NCBI GenBank assembly: GCA_002397465.1
Contig: DHAP01000025.1
Span: forward strand, 1-10,405
Reading direction: 5' to 3'
DNA length: 10,405 bases
Source: Caryophanales bacterium UBA4951
Lineage (GTDB): Bacteria; Bacillota_I; Bacilli_A; RFN20; CAG-826
Within the stretch, counting starts at the first letter, position 1. Each line of letters opens with the position of its first letter. Shown here in pieces: positions 1 through 6,133 of this stretch. Made by a program: the position numbers and the translations under genes. The notes under the pieces were generated by a model. It was not told the DNA's origin. It saw only the letters and a list, made by a program, of their open reading frames with translations, and did no database searches.

Positions 1-24
1 CGTGCACCTAGGAGTTTTTTATTG

Positions 25-291
25 TTATTCAGCGATTTTCTTTCGATGCTGATAATCGAGTATCGCAAGCAAAACAATGAGAACAACTCCGAGGATAACG
101 CAGATATATCCAGGAATGATGAACGCCAAATCGGCACCGCCTGATGTGTAGCCATGTCCAAGCAAGAACGCTCCGATAAGGGCGACGATAATTAGCAATC
201 CCTGAATGTCATTCACGAAATAAAAGAATCTATCTTTAGCGCTAATTTGCTTCTTCTCGTCTTTCTTTTCGACAGGAGCTGTTTCTGCCAT
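25..291 (-). CDS. Small two-helix membrane protein, function unknown
   Basis: An 88-residue protein I do not recognise. Residues 1-22 are hydrophilic and highly charged (Lys, Glu, Asp). They are followed by two hydrophobic stretches, about 30-48 and 54-78, separated by a short Gly-rich turn (GHGYTSGGAD). The tail ends DYQHRKKIAE. The positive flanks predict both termini in the cytoplasm. The ATG at 291 is preceded by AGAGGA at a good distance, and a promoter-like pair lies just upstream, so it is probably expressed on its own rather than by read-through from groEL, whose terminator lies between. The stop is TAA. The composition resembles a bona fide gene, but the function cannot be inferred. 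It could be a small structural or stress-related membrane protein. Confidence 0.75.
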   Translation of the reverse strand: MAETAPVEKKDEKKQISAKDRFFYFVNDIQGLLIIVALIGAFLLGHGYTSGGADLAFIIPGYICVILGVVLIVLLAILDYQHRKKIAE

Positions 292-310
292 ATGTGATTC
301 CTCTTTGAAT

Positions 311-338
311 ATTGTAATTCTCTTTCATTTTTTCTCAA
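311..338 (-). promoter_or_regulatory. Putative sigma-A promoter for the small membrane protein
   Basis: On the minus strand, TTGAGA (338-333) is separated by 16 nt from TACAAT (316-311). Both hexamers match 5 of 6 consensus bases. Transcription would start near 304, leaving a leader of about 13 nt that just includes the AGAGGA ribosome site before the ATG at 291. It sits immediately downstream of the groEL terminator, which fits an independent transcription unit. This is a prediction from sequence only, in AT-rich DNA. Confidence 0.5.
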
Positions 339-340
339 TA

Positions 341-365
341 GAAAAGGGAGGCATCTCTGCCTCCC
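341..365 (-). terminator. Intrinsic terminator of groES-groEL
   Basis: Read on the minus strand, GGGAGGCA and TGCCTCCC form a perfect 8-bp GC-rich stem around a 4-nt GAGA loop (positions 365-346), followed by TTTTC and then TATT. It lies 20 nt past the groEL stop codon. No T-run follows it on the plus strand, so it acts for the minus strand only. Confidence 0.88.
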
Positions 366-385
366 GGTTCCTTGGGTTTTGAAAA

Positions 386-2014
386 TCAATACATTCCGTC
401 CATGCCACCGCCCATTGCTGGGTTAGCGGCTGGTTTGTCTTCTTTGATCTCGCTGACGGCAGCTTCGCTTGTGACAAACAAAGCGGCAATCGACGAGGCA
501 TTAAGGACAGCGGTTCTCGTGACTTTGGTAGGATCCACGATACCTTCGGAGAACATATTGACCCAAGTTCCATCTTCGGCATTGAAACCGAATTCAGCCT
601 TCTGGAGCTTCTGCTTCTCGGCGACTCCGTTGGCATCATAGCCAGCATTGTCGGCGATTTGACGGAGAGGCTCATAAAGGGAATCCATGACGGAATCGAT
701 GCCCTTTTGGATATCTGGGTTCTTGTCGGACAAGGTGTCCTTCAAGATTCCATAAACTTCAGCAAGTGCGGCTCCACCACCGACGACGATTCCTTCGCTG
801 ACGGCCGCTTTGGTCGCGTTGAGGGCGTCCTCGATACGAAGCTTCTTGTCTTTCATTTCGCTCTCGGTAAGCGCGCCAACTTTCAAGACGGCAACGCCGT
901 TCGAAAGCTTGGCAATACGTTTGGAGATGTTCTTCTTGTCGTAATCGCTGCTAACGCTCTTGGCCTGGGCCGTAAGCTCAGCGATGCGGTTCTCGATGTC
1001 TTTCTTCTCGCCAGCCCCGCCAACGATGGTGGTGCTGTCTTTCTTGACGGTAATCTTCTTCGCGCTTCCAAGATCGTCGATGGTGATGTCTTTCACGGCC
1101 ATGCCAAGATCTTTTGAATAGAACTTGGCGCCGGTCATGATGGCGATATCCTGCAAGGCGGCTTTCTGGGCATCTCCGAACTCCGGGGCCTTCGTGGCCA
1201 CGACGTTGAATGTGCCTCTAAGTTTGTTGACGATCAAAGTGCTTGTGACATCGCTGTCGAGATCATCGGCAATGATGAGCAATGGCTTGTGAGCGTCGAC
1301 AACGGCCTGAAGAAGCGGAACGATGTCGTTGATGTTGCTGATTTTCATATCAGTGACAAGAACGTAAGAATCCTCTAACTCAGAAACCATCTTCTCACGG
1401 TCATTGGCCATGTATGGGCTGATGTAGCCTTTGTCATATTCAAGGCCTTGGGAGATGACTAACTCATCTTCGCTGGTCTTGCTCTCGTCGACGGTGATGA
1501 CGCCGGACTTTCCGACTTTATCCATGGCTTCAGCGATAAGCTTGCCAATGGCCTCATCATGCGATGAGACTGTGGCGATTGATTCAATGTCTTCATTGGT
1601 CACGACCGGCTTGCTCATCTTGAGAAGCTCGGCAGCAACGGCCTTTCCGGCTCTTTCCATGCCAGTTCTGACAAAAACTGGGTTGGCGCCTTTTTCAACT
1701 GCGCTGATTCCACGATGGATCATGGCCTGAGCCAAGACGGTCGCGGTCGTAGTTCCATCGCCGGCCTTTTCATTGGTTTGGTTGGCGACTTCATAGACGA
1801 GCTTGGCACCCATGTTCTGGAACGGATCCTTTAATTCGATCTCGCGGGCGATTGAAACGCCATCCTCGCAAATCTCAGGGCTGCCATATCCTTTGTCCAA
1901 GGCGACGTTGCGTCCCTTAGGTCCAAGGGTAACCTTGACGGTGTTGGCCAAGGTATCGACGCCGGCGACCATTGAGTCACGGGCGGTTTTTCCGAATCTG
2001 ATTTCTTTTGCCAT
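386..2014 (-). CDS. groEL: Chaperonin GroEL (Hsp60)
   Basis: A 542-residue ATP-dependent chaperonin subunit forming the tetradecameric cytosolic folding chamber with GroES. The length is normal for the family. The N-terminal equatorial domain carries TLGPKGRNV (29-37), D51 in the EDGVS loop and the nucleotide-binding AGDGTTTATV (84-93, with D86). The ATPase aspartate is D396 in the EDALNAT helix, and VVGGGAAL follows at 410-417. The C terminus ends in the usual Gly/Met-rich tail (MGGGMDGMY). The ATG start at 2014 has GGGAGA upstream and lies 20 nt after the groES stop, so the pair is co-transcribed. One oddity is that the normally near-invariant apical segment APGFGDRRKAM reads APEFGDAQKAA here (276-286). 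Expression should be heat-shock regulated through the CIRCE upstream of groES. Confidence 0.98.
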   Translation of the reverse strand: MAKEIRFGKTARDSMVAGVDTLANTVKVTLGPKGRNVALDKGYGSPEICEDGVSIAREIELKDPFQNMGAKLVYEVANQTNEKAGDGTTTATVLAQAMIHRGISAVEKGANPVFVRTGMERAGKAVAAELLKMSKPVVTNEDIESIATVSSHDEAIGKLIAEAMDKVGKSGVITVDESKTSEDELVISQGLEYDKGYISPYMANDREKMVSELEDSYVLVTDMKISNINDIVPLLQAVVDAHKPLLIIADDLDSDVTSTLIVNKLRGTFNVVATKAPEFGDAQKAALQDIAIMTGAKFYSKDLGMAVKDITIDDLGSAKKITVKKDSTTIVGGAGEKKDIENRIAELTAQAKSVSSDYDKKNISKRIAKLSNGVAVLKVGALTESEMKDKKLRIEDALNATKAAVSEGIVVGGGAALAEVYGILKDTLSDKNPDIQKGIDSVMDSLYEPLRQIADNAGYDANGVAEKQKLQKAEFGFNAEDGTWVNMFSEGIVDPTKVTRTAVLNASSIAALFVTSEAAVSEIKEDKPAANPAMGGGMDGMY

Positions 2015-2034
2015 AAATGTTAATTTCTCCCGGT

Positions 2035-2313
2035 TTAGTCAACGACCGCAAGGATGTCCTCGCTCTTGATAAGAAGGTATTTGTGATCGTTTTCTTCGTA
2101 ATCAGTGCCGCTGTACTCGCGGTAAATGACTTTGTCTCCGGCCTTCAATCCTTCGATCTTGACCAGTTTTCCATCAACAACTTTTCCCGGCCCCAAAGCG
2201 ACGACGGTCGCAACGTTGCCAGTCTTTTTCTCGCTCGTGAGAACGATGGAGCCAACTTTCTTCTCGCTCGGTACTTTTTCAATGAGCAAGTAGTCGTTCA
2301 ACGGTTTAATCAT
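2035..2313 (-). CDS. groES: Co-chaperonin GroES (Hsp10)
   Basis: A 92-residue co-chaperonin that forms the heptameric lid of the GroEL chamber. It begins MIKPLNDYLLIEK, a standard GroES opening. The mobile loop is around residues 17-27 (SEKKVGSIVLT; the common GGIVL is GSIVL here), followed by VVALGPGK and the C-terminal strand KYLLIKSEDILAVVD. I place the start at the ATG at 2313 rather than the in-frame ATG at 2349. The earlier start would add 12 basic residues absent from GroES, and the GGGAGGAG ribosome site lies between the two, about 13 nt before 2313. The gene is first in a two-gene operon with groEL, 20 nt apart, behind a CIRCE-controlled promoter. Confidence 0.96.
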   Translation of the reverse strand: MIKPLNDYLLIEKVPSEKKVGSIVLTSEKKTGNVATVVALGPGKVVDGKLVKIEGLKAGDKVIYREYSGTDYEENDHKYLLIKSEDILAVVD

Positions 2314-2354
2314 ATTGATGTTTTTTCTCCTCCCTTTTCGGGCTTGCAACTGCT

Positions 2355-2382
2355 ATCTTAATCACATTTTTGGCACTGTCAA
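2355..2382 (-). promoter_or_regulatory. groES-groEL promoter (sigma-A type)
   Basis: On the minus strand a perfect TTGACA -35 box (2382-2377) is followed after 16 nt by TAAGAT (2360-2355), a 4 of 6 match to TATAAT that keeps its first two and last two bases. The start of transcription would be near 2348, giving a leader of about 35 nt that contains the GGGAGGAG ribosome site. The -35 box lies within the CIRCE operator, so repressor binding would directly block RNA polymerase. Confidence 0.7.
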
Positions 2383-2396
2383 GACGTGAGTGCTAG
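2370..2396 (-). promoter_or_regulatory. CIRCE operator (HrcA site) upstream of groES
   Basis: The consensus is TTAGCACTC-N9-GAGTGCTAA. On the minus strand the window has CTAGCACTC (8 of 9), a spacer of exactly 9 nt, and CAGTGCCAA (7 of 9). Position directly in front of groES and overlap with the -35 box are typical of HrcA-repressed chaperonin operons. hrcA itself is not in this window. The downstream arm is imperfect, which may mean weaker repression. Confidence 0.88.
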
Positions 2397-2422
2397 TTTT
2401 TTATGAATTTCATCAATGCAAG

Positions 2423-2454
2423 AAAAAACGCACAGGATTTCTCCGATGCGTTTT
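2423..2454 (-). terminator. Intrinsic terminator of the LacI-family gene
   Basis: On the minus strand, AAAACGCA pairs with TGCGTTTT (8 bp; 2454-2447 with 2432-2425). The stem continues through a G-U pair and one mismatch to GGA/TCC around a GAAA tetraloop, and the T-run (six Ts) overlaps and follows the 3' arm. It lies 16 nt past the regulator's stop and separates it from the groES promoter. Confidence 0.85.
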
Positions 2455-2470
2455 GGTTCCAAAATATCGA

Positions 2471-3478
2471 CTATTTGAGCGATTCTGTCGAATTTCTTTC
2501 AACAAGATGAGCGTCGAATTTATAGCTCTTCTCGATGAGGTCGCGGTTGATCAAGTCGATGAGCATGTACATGCTGCGCTTGCCAACTTCCGACATATCA
2601 AGCTGCATGCTGGTGAGGGCTGGGCGAACGATGTTCGCGTATTTCGTTCCAACGACCGAGAGAACCTCGACGTCTTCTGGGACTCTGAGTCCTGCGTCGG
2701 TGGCGGCGTTTTCGACGGCGGCCGCGATTGAGTCACGGTAAGCGACGAAATATCCCGCTTTGTTATGCTGGAAGAACTCGCTGAAATCGTTGTAAGTTCT
2801 GGTGTAAGAATCATCGCAGTTGATGATGTGATATGGTTTGCCGGCCTTTTCATGGGCATCGACGAAAGCTTTTTCGCAATGGGCCAAGAGTCTGCCGCCA
2901 TCATGGACGTGGATGAAAGTCATTTCTTTCTCCCCGCCTTTTGAATAATAGTCTTTGATGACTTGGGTGAGGATGTCTTCATAGTTGAAGAGGACGCATC
3001 CAGCTCTTTCGCCAACTAGTTTGTTATTGACGACGATGGTTGGGACGGAATAGGAATTGATCTTCATGACATCATCTTCGTCAAGCTCGTCGTCAAATAC
3101 GATGGCGCCGTCAACGTGGGTCGTGATGACTTTTTCGATCATCGATAAGGCTTCTTCATGAGAATGAGAAGTCGTGAACAAAGTCAGGACGAAGCCTTTT
3201 TCCTTGGCAACCTCGCTGATTCCGTTAAGCATGTTGGAGATGTAAACATAGTTGGCACTTGGGATGACGACGCCGATGTTGGTGGTCTTGTTGGTGGCCA
3301 AAGCCTGAGCCAGTCCAGAGGGTTTGTAGCCTAGACGTTTAATGGTCTCTTCGACCCTTGAGCGAGTGGCTTCGGTGACGTTGCCCTGTTTGTTGATGAC
3401 GCGTGATACTGTGGCAAGCGAGACACCGGCAGCCTGAGCAACCTGGTATATCGTTACGCGGTCTTTCAAATTATCCAT
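2471..3478 (-). CDS. LacI-family transcriptional regulator, CcpA-like
   Basis: A 335-residue DNA-binding regulator of standard LacI/GalR length. An N-terminal helix-turn-helix (residues 8-29, VTIYQVAQAAGVSLATVSRV) is followed by KRLGYKP (48-53) and the hinge helix GLAQALATNKT (55-65), with Leu60 in the usual minor-groove position. Residues 67-330 form the periplasmic-binding-protein-like effector domain, containing the family landmarks VDGAIVFDD (122-130) and VRPALTSMQLD (284-294). The DNA-binding part and hinge resemble CcpA of Firmicutes, but the usual GFDD-like segment reads VVGTKY, so I do not assign CcpA or an effector. The ATG at 3478 follows a strong AAGGAGG site. It is monocistronic: preceded by the cofactor operon's terminator and followed by its own. 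Operator-like repeats upstream suggest autoregulation. Confidence 0.9.
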   Translation of the reverse strand: MDNLKDRVTIYQVAQAAGVSLATVSRVINKQGNVTEATRSRVEETIKRLGYKPSGLAQALATNKTTNIGVVIPSANYVYISNMLNGISEVAKEKGFVLTLFTTSHSHEEALSMIEKVITTHVDGAIVFDDELDEDDVMKINSYSVPTIVVNNKLVGERAGCVLFNYEDILTQVIKDYYSKGGEKEMTFIHVHDGGRLLAHCEKAFVDAHEKAGKPYHIINCDDSYTRTYNDFSEFFQHNKAGYFVAYRDSIAAAVENAATDAGLRVPEDVEVLSVVGTKYANIVRPALTSMQLDMSEVGKRSMYMLIDLINRDLIEKSYKFDAHLVERNSTESLK

Positions 3479-3532
3479 TGATGAAAAACCTCCTTACGAT
3501 GATATTTTCCTGTAAATGAAAGTAAATTTCAA

Positions 3533-3546
3533 TGAAAATCTTTTCA
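3533..3546. repeat. Perfect 6-bp-arm palindrome in the lacI-gene leader
   Basis: TGAAAA and TTTTCA flank a 2-nt centre (TC). The shape resembles LacI-family operators, but the centre lacks the usual CG. A second, weaker repeat, TGAAA-N5-TTTCA, lies next to it at 3517-3531, and another TGAAA at 3553. The region would be transcribed in the leader, so an RNA hairpin is an alternative role. Confidence 0.45.
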
Positions 3547-3555
3547 CAGCCATGA

Positions 3556-3576
3556 AAATACGATATATCAGTATTT
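3556..3576. repeat. Inverted repeat overlapping the putative lacI-gene -10 box
   Basis: AAATAC and GTATTT are 6-bp inverted arms around a 9-nt spacer that itself contains the palindrome GATATATC. It overlaps the proposed -10 box and start site of the regulator gene, a usual place for an autoregulatory operator. AT-rich sequence produces such repeats by chance, so confidence is limited. Confidence 0.35.
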
Positions 3577-3602
3577 ATATATGATTATTTAGGAGTTTTC
3601 GA
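3574..3602 (-). promoter_or_regulatory. Putative promoter of the LacI-family gene
   Basis: On the minus strand, TCGAAA (3602-3597) and TATAAA (3579-3574) are separated by exactly 17 nt, with 4 and 5 consensus matches. The start would be near 3567, leaving a leader of about 88 nt. An alternative pair, TTAACT-N17-TATATT, lies further upstream, so the choice is tentative. Confidence 0.4.
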
Positions 3603-3673
3603 GCATTTGCTTTTATATTTTTGTTTTATTGAATATATGTTTTCAATTCTCTTTAGTTAACTTCATTCACTTT

Positions 3674-3687
3674 TCTTATCGTTTTCA
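3674..3687 (-). promoter_or_regulatory. cre-like (CcpA-type) operator
   Basis: On the minus strand TGAAAACGATAAGA matches 13 of 14 positions of the Bacillus cre consensus TGWAANCGNTNWCA, including the central CG; only the C near the end differs. It lies in the non-coding region about 200 nt upstream of a CcpA-like regulator, consistent with autoregulation. A one-mismatch hit to this degenerate consensus is expected roughly once per window of this size by chance, so its placement in the regulator's upstream region is the main support. Confidence 0.45.
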
Positions 3688-3724
3688 TCTATTTACACCA
3701 TATGTCAAACATTTGGCAAAAATG

Positions 3725-3754
3725 GAAAAGAAAACAGCGGATGTTGCTCCGCTG
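3725..3754 (-). terminator. Intrinsic terminator of the cofactor operon
   Basis: On the minus strand CAGCGGA and TCCGCTG form a 7-bp stem (3754-3748 with 3741-3735) around a 6-nt loop, followed by TTTTCTTTT. It lies 21 nt past the stop of the nicotinate phosphoribosyltransferase gene and would end the long operon that begins at coaX. Confidence 0.87.
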
Positions 3755-3775
3755 CCACTATGGCTATTCTGATGG

Positions 3776-4882
3776 TCAATCGACGAGGACGAGACGTGTT
3801 GATGGAATGTCTTTCCGTCCGGCTTTTGCCTCAGGCTTGCCATCGAGCGTCACCAAGTCGCCAGTGAAGCCAACCGTGTCATTTCTTACCAAGGATGAAC
3901 CGATTCCATACATATCAACCGGTACCCCTTCTTTAGTCCATTCATCGACCTTTTTGGCCGTGAAGCCACTGGAGACGGTGATCTTTACCCATGTGTAACC
4001 GGCCTCATCGAGATTCTTCCGCAAAGCGTATATGAGTTCCTTGCAGACGCCATGAGGATCGAAGCCGCTTGTGTCACGCCCGTCGAAATAATGGTCGATC
4101 AAAGACATCGAGGTGTCTACGCGAACCCCGCCCAAGACCCTGCCTAATTTGGATGCGGCATATAAAGAATCTCTCACTACATTGTTGTTATAGTCGATGA
4201 GAGCGGTGACTTTTTCGTCTGGGAAGCTCTCATGATAGTACTCGCAGGCTTTTACGATATCGCCGCCGCATATCTCAATTAAGGCATGTGGCATGGTGCC
4301 CATACCCTTGACTCCGACCCAAGCCCCTTGGGCATCGGTCGAGAACTTTTTGATGCCGGCTACATAAGTCGCGTATCCGTCTCCTGACTGGGTTAGGTAG
4401 TCATCCTGACGGTCGGCCATCGAAAAGCAAGCGGCCCCCCGCAAAGCCAAAACGACTTCATGGACATTCGTGGCCACCGAGCTTCTTCTGGCCAAAACGC
4501 CGTCGATGATGCTCTCAAGGAATCCGAAGTCCTCATATTTTCCGATGACTTTGAGGACTGGTTCCCCACTATCGATCATGTCACCGTCATTCAAAGCGTA
4601 TATCTTCAAATCACTTGGGTTATGGGCAAAACGCTTGATGATGGCGATAGATTCATCGATTCCACACAGCATCGTTTTGTCATGTCTTTGAAACCATTGT
4701 TCTTCAACGATGTGCCCTGGGGCGTGTTTCAAAACAATCTCACGGCTTTTGAGAAAGTAATTGGCCGAATAGTAACCATCTTTGATTCTAGGATCGAATT
4801 TGAATGTCTTGTCGCTGATTCGACTTATTTTGCCTTGTTCTTTTTCTTTGATCTCAATCGTCTCGGTCATATTATTTTTCAT
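3776..4882 (-). CDS. pncB: Nicotinate phosphoribosyltransferase, short form
   Basis: A cytosolic enzyme that joins nicotinate to PRPP, with ATP, to make nicotinate mononucleotide in the Preiss-Handler route to NAD. The 368 residues match the shorter NAPRTase class. Family segments in order: DGYYSANYF (35-43), IIDGVLARRSSVATN (125-139), DRQDDYLTQSGDGYA (157-171), KGMGTMPHALIE (192-203), ALIDYNNN (227-234), RVDTSMSLID (254-263), ITVSSGFTAKKV (301-312) and YGIGSSLV (325-332), the last being typical of the phosphate-binding end of the barrel. The ATG at 4882 overlaps the end of ytpR by 11 nt. A second ATG at 4870, one base past the ytpR stop, is equally possible and would remove four residues. 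Neither has a strong ribosome site, so translational coupling is likely. It is the last gene of the operon. Confidence 0.9.
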   Translation of the reverse strand: MKNNMTETIEIKEKEQGKISRISDKTFKFDPRIKDGYYSANYFLKSREIVLKHAPGHIVEEQWFQRHDKTMLCGIDESIAIIKRFAHNPSDLKIYALNDGDMIDSGEPVLKVIGKYEDFGFLESIIDGVLARRSSVATNVHEVVLALRGAACFSMADRQDDYLTQSGDGYATYVAGIKKFSTDAQGAWVGVKGMGTMPHALIEICGGDIVKACEYYHESFPDEKVTALIDYNNNVVRDSLYAASKLGRVLGGVRVDTSMSLIDHYFDGRDTSGFDPHGVCKELIYALRKNLDEAGYTWVKITVSSGFTAKKVDEWTKEGVPVDMYGIGSSLVRNDTVGFTGDLVTLDGKPEAKAGRKDIPSTRLVLVD

Positions 4883-5477
4883 CGCTTTCTAAGAAGAAGT
4901 CCGAACCGTCTTTGTAGTCTTTGACTTCGAAGGCTCCGCTTGGAGCGTCTTGGATCTTCAGTTCTTTCGCTGAGCAGATGCTGACATCGACTGGTATGTT
5001 CCTCTTGATGGAAGAATGGAAGGTTGAGCCATCGTGAGCGATGCAGCCATCCATCATGCAGACGTAGCATTTGCCAACCTCGAGGTTCTTATACCAGCTG
5101 ACGGTCGAAAGGTTCTTGCCAGCAAACGAAAAGCCGACAATCTGGGCCTTTTCGTCAAGAGGATGCTCCTCTAGAGAGACGATCTTTCCGACGTGGTAAA
5201 AAGAATCGCGGAAATAGGGAAGCTTTGGGAGCCCGGCATTGGCTAAGATGTTGTTGATCACGTCTACGAAGGCATCATTCACCGTAAAAAGAATACCGGA
5301 GGCTTTGATCTTGACCTCTTTGGAAATTGAAAAGATGTTGATTCCGATCAGCTCGTCTTGGTTATATAAAGCCACCACGTCATCTTTTTTGACGATATGG
5401 TCCGGCTTTTTCTCGGGGTCGAGCAAAATAAAGAGGACATCTCCGTTAACTTCATGATCATAGAAACATCTGTACAT
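4872..5477 (-). CDS. ytpR: YtpR family protein, DUF4479 plus tRNA-binding OB domain
   Basis: A 201-residue cytosolic protein, the same length class as Bacillus YtpR. Residues 1 to about 85 look like the DUF4479 domain. From about 92 a EMAPII/Arc1p-type tRNA-binding fold begins (VGKIVSLEEHPLDEKAQIVGF), continuing through the turn MMDGCIAHDGST and the family segment ICSAKEL (167-173). The usual CGAPN motif in the middle of the fold is replaced by SWYKN (127-131), and the domain is rather diverged. The family is related to the N-terminal tRNA-binding region of bacterial PheT, but its cellular role is not settled. The ATG at 5477 has an excellent AAGGAGAT site. It lies 43 nt after trmB and overlaps the next gene by 11 nt. 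Confidence 0.85.
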   Translation of the reverse strand: MYRCFYDHEVNGDVLFILLDPEKKPDHIVKKDDVVALYNQDELIGINIFSISKEVKIKASGILFTVNDAFVDVINNILANAGLPKLPYFRDSFYHVGKIVSLEEHPLDEKAQIVGFSFAGKNLSTVSWYKNLEVGKCYVCMMDGCIAHDGSTFHSSIKRNIPVDVSICSAKELKIQDAPSGAFEVKDYKDGSDFFLESDEK

Positions 5478-5520
5478 GATTTTATCTCCTTATTAATAAT
5501 GCAATTTTCTGAATGGGCTT

Positions 5521-6132
5521 TCACCTTTTGATGAACAAGCGATGGATCGGAAGGCCTTGTTCGCGGAAGTTCCTTTCGTATTCGCTCATGACGTCATCTT
5601 TCTCATCAAAGACATAGTTCGGCTCGTCTAAGGTGATGTTAAGTTTGGCTTTGACAGCCTCTTCTTTGGTGAACTCATAAAGCGAAAGATTGTCGCTTTT
5701 GAAGCGTATCTCCCCGCCATCTTCGAGTATTGAGGCCATTTTAGTAAGCCTTTCTTTGGTCGTGAGCCTTCGCTTCCAATGTTTTTTCTTCGGCCAGGGA
5801 TCGGAAAAGTTCAAGAAAATCGTTTTGAACTTCAAACCCTTTAATGAAGGATAGATGTCATCAAAGTCTTTTGGTGAGATCTTGATATTGTTTCTTTCTT
5901 CATCGGCTATCCTTTTCCCAAGATGTCCACAAACCGAGACATCCCTTTCTAGGGCAAGGAAATTGCCGCCTCGTAAGGCCATTCCCAAAACGAAATCGCC
6001 TTTGCCGGCGCCAATTTCAAGATATAGAGGGTTGGCTTTGAAAAACCCGTCTTCTTTGTTTACTGTCTCAATGACGAATTCTGGGTGCTCGTTCAAGAAG
6101 GGAGCGGCCCATTTTTTGTAGCGGCCACGCAC
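5521..6132 (-). CDS. trmB: tRNA (guanine-N7-)-methyltransferase TrmB
   Basis: A 203-residue SAM-dependent enzyme that methylates N7 of G46 in the tRNA variable loop. The start codon is GTG, one nucleotide after the preceding gene's TAA; it gives the standard opening MRGRYKKWA and has AGGAAAG upstream. The SAM-binding motif is LEIGAGKGDF (38-47). The catalytic and tRNA-binding block NFSDPWPKKKHWKRRLT (108-124) is nearly textbook, followed by IRFKSDN (142-148) and the C-terminal SEYERNFREQGLPIHRL (183-199), also characteristic of Bacillus TrmB. It is the fourth gene of the operon and probably coupled to the dipeptidase gene. The stop is TGA. Confidence 0.97.
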   Translation of the reverse strand: MRGRYKKWAAPFLNEHPEFVIETVNKEDGFFKANPLYLEIGAGKGDFVLGMALRGGNFLALERDVSVCGHLGKRIADEERNNIKISPKDFDDIYPSLKGLKFKTIFLNFSDPWPKKKHWKRRLTTKERLTKMASILEDGGEIRFKSDNLSLYEFTKEEAVKAKLNITLDEPNYVFDEKDDVMSEYERNFREQGLPIHRLFIKR

Positions 6133-6133
6133 G

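Larger units (their letters stand above)
3479..3775. other. AT-rich intergenic region with inverted repeats
   Basis: These 297 nt hold no credible gene. Going in transcription order: the terminator of the nicotinate phosphoribosyltransferase gene (3754-3725); a cre-like site (3674-3687); an AT-rich inverted repeat with ATTGAA/TTCAAT arms (3628-3647); a putative promoter (3602-3574) overlapping an AAATAC/GTATTT repeat (3556-3576); a cluster of TGAAA/TTTCA half-sites (3517-3557); and the AAGGAGG ribosome site just before the regulator's ATG. Confidence 0.7.

Noticed and set aside
1..24. Possible terminator past the small membrane-protein gene
   Set aside because: Only 24 nt remain before the window edge; a short CCTAGG palindrome is seen but no full stem or T-run can be shown.
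659..1117. Plus-strand open frame of 152 codons within groEL
   Set aside because: It lies wholly antisense to a clear GroEL sequence, shows no family features, and comes from codon bias on the other strand.
2314..2349. Upstream in-frame ATG for groES at 2349
   Set aside because: It adds 12 basic residues not found in GroES, and the only good ribosome site lies downstream of it. It would also sit at the predicted transcription start.
3496..3530. Promoter-like pair TTTACT-N17-TATCAT before the LacI-family gene
   Set aside because: The start of transcription would fall within the AAGGAGG ribosome site, leaving the message without it.
4460..4924. Plus-strand open frame of 154 codons
   Set aside because: Antisense to nicotinate phosphoribosyltransferase and the end of ytpR, with no recognisable domain; considered a shadow.
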